This document shows positions 7,361 to 15,063 of a DNA stretch of 23,020 nucleotides, piece after piece. The notes below the pieces were generated by a model. The model was not told where the DNA came from and made no database searches. It was given only the letters and a program-made list of their open reading frames with translations. Position numbers and translations under genes: made by a program. Positions within the stretch are counted from its first letter, which is position 1, and each line of letters starts with the position of its first letter. Source of the stretch: Stenotrophobium sp040387055 (GTDB taxonomy: Bacteria > Pseudomonadota > Gammaproteobacteria > Nevskiales > Nevskiaceae); NCBI GenBank assembly GCA_040387055.1, contig JAZKEM010000238.1:1-23020 (forward strand), given 5' to 3'.

Positions 7361-8467
7361 ATGCAAGAAGCTTCAAAGCCGTGGCTGTTGCAGAAATTTA
7401 CTGCGCTGACAGACGCCTTCGCGTGGCCGTTGCGCACGTCTCATTATCTGGAGTTGGTGAATCCCTTGTGGACAACCCATGCGCTGCAAGCGCGTGTGGT
7501 GGAGGTGTGGGACGAAACCGCTGATGCGCGCACCATCACGCTCAAGCCCGGTGCCAACTGGCGTAGCCATCGTCCGGGCCAGCATCTGCGTATCGGCGTA
7601 CCGATCGGTGGTATGCACTACACGCGCACGTATTCAATCAGCTCTGCGCCTGAACGCGACGACGAGCTCATCACCATCACCGTGAAAGCCATCACTGGCG
7701 GGCGCATGTCTCACCATCTGGTGCGGCAAATCAAACCGGGCGACTACCTGCCGATTGGCGTGCCGCAGGGCGATTTCTATCTGCCCGATGCCAATCCCGT
7801 GCAGCCGCTGTTCATCAGCGCCGGCAGCGGCATCACGCCCATCATGAGCATGCTGCGCAGCCTCATCGCTCAAGAGCGTTTGCCCGATGTCGTGCACATT
7901 CACTATGCACCGCACGCCTATGACGTGATTTTCGGCAAGGAACTGCAAGCGCTCGTGCAAAAGCATCCGCGCTACAAGCTGCACTTGGTCTACACCCGTG
8001 AGCCGGGCGAAACCATCGCTGCCAAACGTCACTTCAATGCTGAAACACTCGCCACCGTTTGCCCCGACTGGCGCACGCGTGACACCTACGCCTGTGGCCC
8101 GCAAGGATTGCTCGATACCGTCGAAATGTTGTGGGCTGAAGCAGGGCTCCATCGCCAACTGCACACAGAACGCTTTCGTGCACAGATTGCTGCTGCGCCC
8201 AGCGAGATCACTGCGGGCACGGTGCGCTTCGTGAATAGCGCGGTGTCGGCGCCGTCCGACGGCATCATTAATTTGCTACGCCTCGCGGAAGACCACGGCC
8301 TCAACCCCGCACACGGTTGTCGCATGGGTATTTGCCACGGCTGCGATGCCACTTTGAAAAGCGGTTGCGTGCGAGATCTTCGTACCAATGCACTGCTCAA
8401 TGAAGTGGGGCAGGTGGTGCAAATCTGTGTCTGCGCTGCTGCAGGCGATGCTGAACTCGATCTTTGA
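7361..8467 (+). CDS. Ferredoxin-NAD(P)H reductase, electron donor to fatty-acid desaturase (DesC-like)
   Basis: This 368-residue cytoplasmic oxidoreductase has the phthalate-dioxygenase-reductase-like order FAD, NAD(P)H, then 2Fe-2S. The FAD-binding signature is RTYSISSAP. The nucleotide-binding part shows AGSGITPIMSML and YACGPQGLLDTVE. The C-terminal plant-type ferredoxin domain has CRMGICHGC (C-x4-C-x2-C) with the fourth cysteine in VQICVC. It passes electrons from NAD(P)H to the desaturase encoded three bases downstream of its stop region, as in the P. aeruginosa desB/desC pair, although here the reductase comes first. A strong AGAGGAG ribosome site precedes the start. The physiological pairing is inferred from adjacency and family precedent. 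Hydroxylase/oxygenase reductases share the same architecture, but the neighbour favours desaturation. Confidence 0.9.
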   Translation: MQEASKPWLLQKFTALTDAFAWPLRTSHYLELVNPLWTTHALQARVVEVWDETADARTITLKPGANWRSHRPGQHLRIGVPIGGMHYTRTYSISSAPERDDELITITVKAITGGRMSHHLVRQIKPGDYLPIGVPQGDFYLPDANPVQPLFISAGSGITPIMSMLRSLIAQERLPDVVHIHYAPHAYDVIFGKELQALVQKHPRYKLHLVYTREPGETIAAKRHFNAETLATVCPDWRTRDTYACGPQGLLDTVEMLWAEAGLHRQLHTERFRAQIAAAPSEITAGTVRFVNSAVSAPSDGIINLLRLAEDHGLNPAHGCRMGICHGCDATLKSGCVRDLRTNALLNEVGQVVQICVCAAAGDAELDL

Positions 8468-8485
8468 TTCTTGCCGGAGAACACC

Positions 8486-9688
8486 ATGGGCATGCCCACA
8501 CATTTATCTGCTGGTGACATCGAAGAATTTGGCCGCGAGATGGATGCCATCNNNNNNNNNNTCCGCAACGAGGTGATGGATTCACGCGGCGCAGAAGACC
8601 GCGCCTACATCCTCAAGATCATCCGCTGGCAACGCAGCCTCGCATTGGGTGGACGCATCGTCATGTTCCTCAGCTTGCTGTTGTTGCCCGCAGCGGCTTT
8701 GCCTTATTCAGGCTGGCCACAATTTCTCGCTGTACTCGGCCTCGGTGGCGCCATGTTGGGTATCGCCAAGATCATCGAGAACATGGAGATTGGCCACAAC
8801 GTCATGCACGCGCAGTGGGACTGGATGCGCGACCCCAATATCCAAAGCAACACTTGGGAGTGGGACAACGTTTGTCCCAGCGATCAGTGGAAGCACAGCC
8901 ACAACGTCGTGCATCACACCTGGACCAATGTGCTGGGCAAAGATCCGGACGTGGGTTATGGCGTGATGCGTGTGACCGCGCACCAGCGCTGGAAACCCAA
9001 ATATCTGTTCCAGCCAGTAACCAATTTTCTGCTCAATATCCTGTTCCAGTGGGGCGTGGCGATACACGATCTGGAAGTGGACAAGATTCTGGAAGGCAAA
9101 AAATCGCTGTCGTCTGCGGGTCCGCTGCTGCGACGCATTGCCTGGAAAGCTGTGCGCCAACTGCGCAAGGATTATTTGCTGTGGCCGGCCTTAGGCTCGC
9201 TGTTGATTGTGCCGGTGACCTTGTATCTGCAAGGCGATGTACTACACATCGCGCTGCTCGCCTTTGCCTTCATCGTCGCCGGTAATGCACTGGCTAATCT
9301 GATGCGTAACGTCTGGTCCAACGTCATCATCTTCTGCGGCCACTTTCCCATCGGCGTGCATCACTTCACCAAGGAAGAAGTAGAAGGCGAAACTCGTGCG
9401 CGCTGGTATGTGCGTCAGTTACTCGGCAGTGCCAACATTGGTGGCGGCAAGCTGTTCCACATTTTGAGCGGCAACCTCAGCCATCAGATCGAGCATCATA
9501 TTTTCCCCGACATGCCGAGCAACCGTTATCCGCAAGTTTCACCACGCGTTAAGGCACTCGCTGCTCGTTACGGCTTGCCTTACAACACGGGTTCTTTGAC
9601 CAAGCAGTTTGGAACGACGACGTGGACGATCTGGCGTTTGGCGTTTCCGGGTGGACGGATAACCGCTTCGACATTGCCTGCGCATTGA
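8486..9688 (+). CDS. Membrane fatty-acid (acyl-CoA/acyl-lipid) desaturase, DesB-like, interrupted by a 10-N gap
   Basis: This is an integral-membrane di-iron desaturase of about 400 residues. The three histidine clusters are all present: HNVMH (H-x3-H), HSHNVVHH, and HQIEHHIFPDMPSNRY near the C-terminus. Membrane segments lie around residues 50-100 and 230-270. It introduces a cis double bond into an acyl chain using O2 and electrons from the upstream reductase, adjusting membrane fluidity. An in-frame TTG at 8471 would give five extra residues, but ATG 8486 has GGAG seven bases upstream (8475-8478) and is preferred. Ten Ns (8552-8561) replace roughly three codons near residue 24; the frame on both sides agrees with the gap length. 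A strong terminator follows the stop. Confidence 0.92.
   Translation: MGMPTHLSAGDIEEFGREMDAIXXXXRNEVMDSRGAEDRAYILKIIRWQRSLALGGRIVMFLSLLLLPAAALPYSGWPQFLAVLGLGGAMLGIAKIIENMEIGHNVMHAQWDWMRDPNIQSNTWEWDNVCPSDQWKHSHNVVHHTWTNVLGKDPDVGYGVMRVTAHQRWKPKYLFQPVTNFLLNILFQWGVAIHDLEVDKILEGKKSLSSAGPLLRRIAWKAVRQLRKDYLLWPALGSLLIVPVTLYLQGDVLHIALLAFAFIVAGNALANLMRNVWSNVIIFCGHFPIGVHHFTKEEVEGETRARWYVRQLLGSANIGGGKLFHILSGNLSHQIEHHIFPDMPSNRYPQVSPRVKALAARYGLPYNTGSLTKQFGTTTWTIWRLAFPGGRITASTLPAH
8552..8561. other. Assembly gap of 10 N inside the desaturase gene
   Basis: Ten undetermined bases lie within codons 23-26 of the desaturase. The frame before and after is consistent with a ten-base gap, so a true frameshift is not indicated, though ten may be only an estimate. 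Confidence 0.95.
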
Positions 9689-9712
9689 TTGCCATTCAAT
9701 TTTGCGGCCATA

Positions 9713-9738
9713 AAAAACGCCCCTTCCGGGGCGTTTTT
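9713..9738. terminator. Bidirectional intrinsic terminator between the desaturase and hisI
   Basis: A-run, GC-rich stem and T-run are all present: AAAAACGCCCC pairs with GGGGCGTTTTT around a TTCC loop. The uninterrupted 11-bp stem with A/T runs on both sides works in either direction, fitting the convergent genes desaturase (plus) and hisI (minus). Confidence 0.93.
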
Positions 9739-9754
9739 CGTATCAGTCACGCGA

Positions 9755-10225
9755 TCAAAGAATCGTCGGATTCGGCGCGTCGCCGTAAACCTTCTTCGGA
9801 TCGAACATCTTTTCGCTTTCTTCAAACTTGAGCGTGTGGTCGCCTTCGCCGGTGGGGACGGAGCGGTAGAAGCAGGAGCGGTAGCCAACGTGGCAGCTGG
9901 CGTCGCCGGGGATTTCGACGCGGAGCCAGACGGCGTCCTGGTCGTCGTCGATACGCAGTTCGAGCACTTTCTGTACGAGGCCGCTGGTTGCGCCCTTGTG
10001 CCAGAGCACCTGGCGGCTGCGGCTCCAGTAATGGGCCTCGCCGGTGCTGATGGTTTTCTTCAAGGCTTCCTGATTCATATAGCCCACCATCAGCACTTCG
10101 CCGCTGTTGGCGGCGGTGGTGACGCAGACGATCAGGCCGTCGCGGTCGAATTTAGGGGCAAGGTCATTGCCTTCTTCGACCTGTTCGATGGTGAGGCGTT
10201 TCTGGAATTCGACTTCAGTAGTCAT
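9755..10225 (-). CDS. hisI: Phosphoribosyl-AMP cyclohydrolase HisI, variant zinc site
   Basis: This 156-residue protein catalyses the third step of histidine synthesis, opening the adenine ring of phosphoribosyl-AMP. The typical GEVLMVGYMNQEAL, GEAHYWSRSRQVLWHKGATSG and SCHVGYRSCFYR motifs are present, with zinc cysteines C111 and C118. The metal segment normally D-C-D-x-D reads D93-D94-D95-Q96-D97, so the third zinc-ligand Cys, shared across the dimer in the family, is Asp. The C-terminal tail (FDPKKVYGDAPNPTIL) is longer than in minimal HisI and there is no HisE domain. The frame is open upstream to 10327, but similarity starts at MTTEVEF, so ATG 10223-10225 is chosen. No other his gene is adjacent. 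I recall other HisI proteins with a DDDQD segment, so this may be a subfamily trait. Confidence 0.9.
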   Translation of the reverse strand: MTTEVEFQKRLTIEQVEEGNDLAPKFDRDGLIVCVTTAANSGEVLMVGYMNQEALKKTISTGEAHYWSRSRQVLWHKGATSGLVQKVLELRIDDDQDAVWLRVEIPGDASCHVGYRSCFYRSVPTGEGDHTLKFEESEKMFDPKKVYGDAPNPTIL

Positions 10226-10359
10226 GGCGGTACACACGGTTCTGGCGAAAAAACGGGCGCGATTATCCCACAGGAACATCAGTTTGGGGCCGATTTTCGG
10301 CCGTACAAGGGCGCCGAGGAGTATCATGCGCGCCCTAAATAGGTTGTAACTGTCACCCC
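10226..10359. promoter_or_regulatory. Divergent intergenic region between hisI and trhO
   Basis: These 134 bases must hold the promoters for hisI (leftward) and trhO (rightward). No convincing -35/-10 pair, operator or hairpin stands out in either direction. Confidence 0.35.
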
Positions 10360-11307
10360 ATGTCCCAGATTGTCGTCGCCGCCCTCTATCACTTTGTACG
10401 CTTGTCGGATTTCCGCGAGCTGCAGACGCCCCTGCTGGCGCGCTGTGAGCAGTACGGCATTCGCGGCACGATCTTGCTGGCAGAAGAGGGCATTAACGGC
10501 ACGATTTCCGGCACTCGTACGGGTATTGATGCGGTTCTGGCTTATCTGCGCTCGGATGCGCGATTCGCCAATCTGGAACATAAAGAGTCCTTCACCGAGG
10601 ACAAGCCGTTCCACCGGATGAAGGTCAAGCTCAAGAAAGAGATCGTGACCATGGGTGTGCCGAGCGCCGACCCGGCCAATATCGTTGGCACCTATCTGGA
10701 CGCCAAAGAGTGGAACGAGTTGATCTCGGACCCGGATGTGCTGGTGATCGACACCCGCAATCAGTACGAAGTCGATATCGGCACCTTCAAGAACGCCATT
10801 TCGCCCCATACGAATACCTTTGGTGAGTTCCCCAAGTACGTCGAAACCGAGCTGGCCGACAAGAAACACAAGAAGATTGCGATGTTCTGCACTGGCGGTA
10901 TCCGCTGTGAGAAGTCGACCTCGTATCTCAAGTCGCAGAATTTTGAGCAGGTCTATCACCTCAAGGGCGGCATCCTGCGTTATCTGGAAACCGTGCCGCA
11001 GTCTGAAAATCTGTGGGAAGGCGAGTGCTTTGTGTTCGACCAGCGCGTGACGGTCGACAAGAATTTGCAGCCCGGCAGCTATGTGGAGTGCCTCGCTTGC
11101 CGCCGTATTGTTTCGGCAGAAGAACAAGCGCAGCCTAGCTACAAGAAAGGTATCTCTTGCCCGCACTGTATTAATGAGTCATCGCCAGAACAACGCGCAC
11201 GTTTTGCCGAACGCGCCAAGCAATTTGAGCTGGCGGCCAAGCGCGGCAAGCGTCATATCGGAGTGCCAATGAAAAATAAATCTGCGGCCAAGAAAAAGAA
11301 ATCATGA
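10360..11307 (+). CDS. trhO: Oxygen-dependent tRNA uridine(34) hydroxylase TrhO (rhodanese-like, YceA/UPF0176)
   Basis: The 315-residue protein belongs to the YceA/UPF0176 family, whose members hydroxylate U34 of certain tRNAs on the way to (m)cmo5U. The N-terminal acylphosphatase-like domain (about 1-95) includes GTILLAEEGINGTISG. The rhodanese domain (about 115-220) has the active-site loop MFCTGGIRCEKS with C177 and C183. After it come CLAC and CPHC pairs, a likely zinc knuckle, and a Lys-rich tail ending KKKKS. The length is close to family members (E. coli about 350). The stop overlaps the next start as ATGA, coupling it to the GST-like gene. No key residue is missing. Confidence 0.93.
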   Translation: MSQIVVAALYHFVRLSDFRELQTPLLARCEQYGIRGTILLAEEGINGTISGTRTGIDAVLAYLRSDARFANLEHKESFTEDKPFHRMKVKLKKEIVTMGVPSADPANIVGTYLDAKEWNELISDPDVLVIDTRNQYEVDIGTFKNAISPHTNTFGEFPKYVETELADKKHKKIAMFCTGGIRCEKSTSYLKSQNFEQVYHLKGGILRYLETVPQSENLWEGECFVFDQRVTVDKNLQPGSYVECLACRRIVSAEEQAQPSYKKGISCPHCINESSPEQRARFAERAKQFELAAKRGKRHIGVPMKNKSAAKKKKS

Positions 11308-12080
11308 ACGACAGCACTACCGCAAAATTGCCAATTTTCTACAGCTTCCGTCGCTGCCCCTTTGCAATGCGCGCTCGTATGGCTCTGGCCTACGCACAGG
11401 CGCCGGTTGAAGTCCGCGAAATTGAATTGGGCGACAAGCCTGCCGAATTGGTGGCGATTTCACCTAAAGCTACGGTGCCAGTGCTGCAGTTAGCCGACGG
11501 CACGGTGATTGAAGAGAGCTTGGACATCATGCGCTGGGCGCTGGATCAGTACGATCCAGAAGAGTGGCAGGGCATTCATAAGAATCTGACGGCCGAGCTG
11601 ATTCTGGCCAACGACACCAGCTTCAAAAAGAATCTGGATCGCTATAAATATCACTCGGAAACATCCGAGCATCCGAAAGAGCATTACCGCGAGCTGGCTG
11701 TAGAGTTTTTGCGCCATCTCGAGCGCTGCCTCGGTTACAACGAAGGTCGCGGCTTGGTTCGTGGCACGCCATCTTTCGCGGATTACGCGATTTTCCCTTT
11801 CGTGCGTCAGTTCGCGGGCACCGATCAAGCTTGGTTTGATGCGGCGCCATTTCCATTGCTGCAAGTTTGGCTGACCACGCGTATCCGCTCGGATCGCTTT
11901 GCGCAGGCCATGCGCAAATATCCAGTCTGGAAGTCAGGCGAACCAGGCACCGTTGAAAACTGGGCACCAATCCGCGCCACCGGCCCTGAAGGTGATCAGT
12001 TGGTCTGGACCAAGGCCAAGCCCACCAAGCCTGCGAAAGCCGAGCCATATAAGACCAAGGCCAAGCGTAAAGACGCTTAA
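11304..12080 (+). CDS. Glutathione S-transferase-like protein with Lys-rich C-terminal tail
   Basis: The 258-residue protein has an N-terminal thioredoxin-fold domain (about 8-88): PIFYSFRRCPFAMRARMALA places a cysteine (C18) at the usual catalytic position, and KATVPVLQLADGTVIEESLDI is the cis-Pro/glutathione-binding region. An alpha-helical C-terminal domain with RGTPSFADYAIFPFVRQFA follows. The last ~25 residues are rich in Lys, Ala and Pro. Such proteins conjugate or reduce substrates with glutathione; the substrate here is unknown. Its ATG overlaps the trhO stop, so the two are co-translated. CPFAMRAR-type proteins resemble glutaredoxin-2/omega GSTs more than classical detoxifying enzymes. 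The functional link to tRNA modification is not known to me. Confidence 0.85.
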   Translation: MNDSTTAKLPIFYSFRRCPFAMRARMALAYAQAPVEVREIELGDKPAELVAISPKATVPVLQLADGTVIEESLDIMRWALDQYDPEEWQGIHKNLTAELILANDTSFKKNLDRYKYHSETSEHPKEHYRELAVEFLRHLERCLGYNEGRGLVRGTPSFADYAIFPFVRQFAGTDQAWFDAAPFPLLQVWLTTRIRSDRFAQAMRKYPVWKSGEPGTVENWAPIRATGPEGDQLVWTKAKPTKPAKAEPYKTKAKRKDA

Positions 12081-12228
12081 CGCTTCTCGGCAAGCGAGTG
12101 GCCAAGTAGGGCTCAGCAGGGAAAACGCTTTAAAACGAGCAGCGCTATTTGGCTGATATACTCGTTTCGCACTGACATTAAAAAATAACAATGCAGTGCA
12201 CTGCGTCTTTTGCAATCTTGGGGGTTGC
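12081..12228 (+). promoter_or_regulatory. Promoter region upstream of the MBOAT acyltransferase gene
   Basis: The 148-base spacer contains a good -10-like hexamer TATACT at 12157-12162, about 67 bases before the chosen start, but only weak -35 candidates at 16-18 bases (AACGAG and neighbours). No clear terminator for the upstream genes is seen. GGGGG just before ATG 12229 can serve as a ribosome site. Confidence 0.4.
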
Positions 12229-13779
12229 ATGCTGTTTCATTCCTACGAGTTTTTACTCGGGTTCCTGCCGTTGGCTTGGGGCGTTTTTCTGCTGCTCAAG
12301 CGTCAAGGACTCGGCCGTGCAGCAAGCTGTTGGTTGCTGCTTACTTCGCTGTGTTTTTACGGCTGGTGGAATCCGGTTTTCCTACTGCTGATCCTCGCTT
12401 CCATCGGAGGCAATTACCTGTTCGGGCGATTGCTGGCCATGGATCTGCCGATGCGAATGCTGCAGTTATGGGCGGCTTTGTCTTATAACCTGGGCATCCT
12501 TGGCTACTTCAAGTACGCCGGATTTTTGCAGCAGGTTATTGACCAAATTTCTGGCGAAACGCATGAGCCGCTGGCGATCATTCTTCCGCTGGCGATTTCC
12601 TTCTACACGTTCCAGCAGATTTCCTACATCGTCGATACATGGCGCACTAGGGAGCCTGAAAAAGACTTCGTTAATTACTGTCTTTTTATCGTATTCTTCC
12701 CGCATCTGATCGCTGGCCCGATCACACATCACTCCAAGATCATTCCGCAGTTCTCTAGCTTCTACGACCGCAATCTGCCGTTGATTGACTATGCCGTTGG
12801 TTTTTCGCTGCTGATCATCGGCCTGTTCAAGAAAGTGGGCATCGCCGACAACGTTGGCGGCTATTTTATTGGCACGTATGGTCTGTTGGCGGATGGAACG
12901 GCGCTCAGCTTTTACGAGAGCTGGTCAGTAATGACTGCCTGTGCGTTGCAGATTTACTTCGACTATTCCGGCTATGCCGACATGGCGGCGGGCATTGGTC
13001 TGTTGTTTGGCGTGCGCATGCCGCTCAATTTCTTCTCGCCGTATAAGGCGACATCCCCAGCCGAATTTTGGCGGCGTTGGAATATCACGCTGATGACATT
13101 CCTGCGTAGCTATGTCTATTTCCCACTCGGCGGCAGCCGCTATGGACGTCTGCGCAAATACTTCGCGAGCATGTCTGTGATGCTGGTTTGCGGTATCTGG
13201 CATGGCGCAGGGTGGAACTACATTATTTGGGGCGCGCTGGTTGGCAGCATCCTGATCGTCAACAGTTTGTGGGATGAATTCTTGCAGCCCACACCGGCTC
13301 CCGTATCAACGCTGCGTCGCCGCATTGCGGGTCGTGGATTGGCTTTTGTTTGCTATGTGATCCCGCTGACCATTTTCATGTTCCCGACACTGGATCTTGG
13401 CTGGGCCATGTTGCGAGGCATGTTGGGTCTTAATGGTTTTGCGCTGCCAATAAACTGGCTGCCGCGATTTGGTGAATTCGGCGTTTGGCTTCAGAACGTC
13501 GGTGTGACATTTGCTGCGGCGCCTGCGAGCAAAGGCTTTCCAATGATCGCAACGCTGGCAGCCGCATTGGCGGTGTTGTACCTGTGCCCGAATACCGAGC
13601 AGTTGTTCGCGGCCTATAAGCCAACGCAGAACAATATCGACAAGAAACTGTTAACCGAGTCAGTGTGGCGCCCAACGTGGCGGCCGAGTCTGAAGTGGGC
13701 AGTGGCCTTGGGTGGCATGGCGGCGGTGTCGTTCATGCTGATGTTCCAGATTCGTGAATTCTTCTATTTCCAATTCTGA
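12229..13779 (+). CDS. MBOAT family O-acyltransferase (AlgI/PatA-like)
   Basis: The 516-residue multispanning inner-membrane protein belongs to the AlgI-type membrane-bound O-acyltransferases. It starts MLFHSYEFLLGFLPLAW, the stereotyped N-terminus, and carries FYGWWNPVFLLLILAS, LPLAISFYTFQQISYIVDTWR, FFPHLIAGPITHHSKIIPQF, DYSGYADMAAGIGLLFG, PAEFWRRWNITLMTFLRSYV and the catalytic GIWHGAGWNYIIWG with H325. Such enzymes move acyl, usually acetyl, groups across the membrane to a secreted polysaccharide or other exported acceptor. An in-frame GTG at 12196 would add eleven residues; ATG 12229 matches the family start and has a G-rich ribosome site. The stop overlaps the next ATG by one base (TGATG), so the SGNH-like partner is coupled. 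No alginate or polysaccharide gene is nearby, so the acceptor is unknown. Confidence 0.92.
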   Translation: MLFHSYEFLLGFLPLAWGVFLLLKRQGLGRAASCWLLLTSLCFYGWWNPVFLLLILASIGGNYLFGRLLAMDLPMRMLQLWAALSYNLGILGYFKYAGFLQQVIDQISGETHEPLAIILPLAISFYTFQQISYIVDTWRTREPEKDFVNYCLFIVFFPHLIAGPITHHSKIIPQFSSFYDRNLPLIDYAVGFSLLIIGLFKKVGIADNVGGYFIGTYGLLADGTALSFYESWSVMTACALQIYFDYSGYADMAAGIGLLFGVRMPLNFFSPYKATSPAEFWRRWNITLMTFLRSYVYFPLGGSRYGRLRKYFASMSVMLVCGIWHGAGWNYIIWGALVGSILIVNSLWDEFLQPTPAPVSTLRRRIAGRGLAFVCYVIPLTIFMFPTLDLGWAMLRGMLGLNGFALPINWLPRFGEFGVWLQNVGVTFAAAPASKGFPMIATLAAALAVLYLCPNTEQLFAAYKPTQNNIDKKLLTESVWRPTWRPSLKWAVALGGMAAVSFMLMFQIREFFYFQF

Positions 13780-14987
13780 TGCTTACCCTGCCCAAATATC
13801 TTTTGACGCTGGCTGCGGTTTTTCTAGTGCTAACGCTGCCGCTTGTTGCATTCAATTTATGTACGGATCCTTTCAGCGTGTTTTCACAGCTGAAAGCTGG
13901 CCCGCAAGCAATCCAAGCGGACACCAGCACGCGCATGGCCAAGCCTTATGCCATGCGGGTTTATCAGCCGGATTGCCTGATCTTGGGTAATAGCCGTGCA
14001 GAAGTCGGTTACCGCGCTTCTGAACTGCCCGGGTGCGAGCGGCCTTATAACGCCGCTGTTGCGAACGGGCATCTCTATGAAGCGCGACGTCATTTGCAGC
14101 ACGCATTGGCGCTGGGCCCCGTGCGCCAAGTATTGCTAGCGCTGGATTTGGAAACGTTTACATCGCTTGAACTCACAGCGCCCGGCTTTAACGAACAACG
14201 TCTTGCGGTCAACGCCAAAGGCGAGGCGCAGCTGTTTCCAGCAGGTGAACTGGTGGGGCTGGCTTTGGGCTATGACGCGACGCAGCGCAGCTTGAAGTTG
14301 CGGATGCAAAAACCACTGCTGGCGGCCATCTCGGCTGATGGCGATCGCAATCCGGAAAGTTTGCAGCAAATAGCGGAAATGAATAGCAGCCGCGACCTTG
14401 AGCAGAGAATGCTGGAGCAATTTGCATTCATCGGCACACTGCTGATGAATGGCCCAGTCTTCAATCTCGACACGGGTCGTGGCGCAGCGGCGATGGCCGA
14501 GTATCAGAAGATTTTGGCGCTGTGCGCGGACCACAATGTTTCATTGCGAGTCGTGATTAATCCCCAACATGCGACGCTGCATGACTATCTGCGCCATCTG
14601 GGATTGCAGTCGGCTTACATCGAGTGGAAACATCGCTTGGCCGCCAAGACCGCAGCAGCGGCAGTCACGCAGGACGTCCAGCTATGGGATTTTGGCAAGC
14701 TCAATGCCTTGACCACTGAGAAGTTCGACCTGCATCAGACCGGCAGCATGATGGCTGGCTATTTGGAGCCTTCGCATTTCCGTGCCGTCATCGGTGACCG
14801 CGTTCTGCGACAGGTTTTTGCGGGCCAATCGAGTGGGATCGACAATTTTGGCGAACGCCTGACCGATGCAAGTGTTGGCGACGATGCCGGGTACCTTCGT
14901 GCAGTGGCGGCTTGGTCAGCGGCGAATCCCGAGATCGACGCTGCTGTTGCCAAGATGGCTAAAAATGCCCAAGGTCAAAAAGACTGA
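13779..14987 (+). CDS. Exported SGNH-like protein, partner of the MBOAT acyltransferase
   Basis: The 402-residue protein has one N-terminal membrane anchor (about residues 6-28) and a soluble remainder, presumably periplasmic. CLILGNSRAEVGY (about 66-78) resembles SGNH block I with Asn in place of the usual Asp (GNS for GDS). YLEPSHFRAVIGDRVL near residue 327 looks like the C-terminal block carrying the catalytic His (family D/E-x-x-H). I know no named family for it. Proteins of this plan commonly sit beside AlgI-type MBOATs and complete acyl transfer in the periplasm, as AlgJ/AlgX or PatB do. The TGATG junction supports joint function. Enzymatic activity is inferred, and only the Ser and His candidates are visible. 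Confidence 0.75.
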   Translation: MLTLPKYLLTLAAVFLVLTLPLVAFNLCTDPFSVFSQLKAGPQAIQADTSTRMAKPYAMRVYQPDCLILGNSRAEVGYRASELPGCERPYNAAVANGHLYEARRHLQHALALGPVRQVLLALDLETFTSLELTAPGFNEQRLAVNAKGEAQLFPAGELVGLALGYDATQRSLKLRMQKPLLAAISADGDRNPESLQQIAEMNSSRDLEQRMLEQFAFIGTLLMNGPVFNLDTGRGAAAMAEYQKILALCADHNVSLRVVINPQHATLHDYLRHLGLQSAYIEWKHRLAAKTAAAAVTQDVQLWDFGKLNALTTEKFDLHQTGSMMAGYLEPSHFRAVIGDRVLRQVFAGQSSGIDNFGERLTDASVGDDAGYLRAVAAWSAANPEIDAAVAKMAKNAQGQKD

Positions 14988-15063
14988 GCATTAACTGAGC
15001 TTTATCAGGCTCCTCAGAGGGGCAGGGTGTTAAACTTGCGCCCTAATTTCTGCTGCCTCTGCC

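Noticed and set aside
8471..8485. TTG start for the desaturase, five codons upstream.
   Set aside because: The ATG at 8486 has GGAG at ideal spacing, and that GGAG lies inside the would-be extension.
9689..10342. Plus-strand open frame of 217 codons opposite hisI.
   Set aside because: It covers the terminator and the full HisI gene in antisense; the Ala/Gly/Val-rich product looks like a shadow.
10324..11166. Long minus-strand open frame (280 codons) opposite trhO.
   Set aside because: It is antisense to a clear TrhO gene, shows no family motifs, and its frame follows from codon bias of the real gene.
12196..12228. GTG start for the MBOAT protein.
   Set aside because: Family members begin close to MLF-x-S-Y-x-F, which matches ATG 12229 with a G-rich ribosome site before it.
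15001..15040. Possible terminator before gltX (GAGC...GCTC dyad).
   Set aside because: The stem is short and interrupted and has no T-run.
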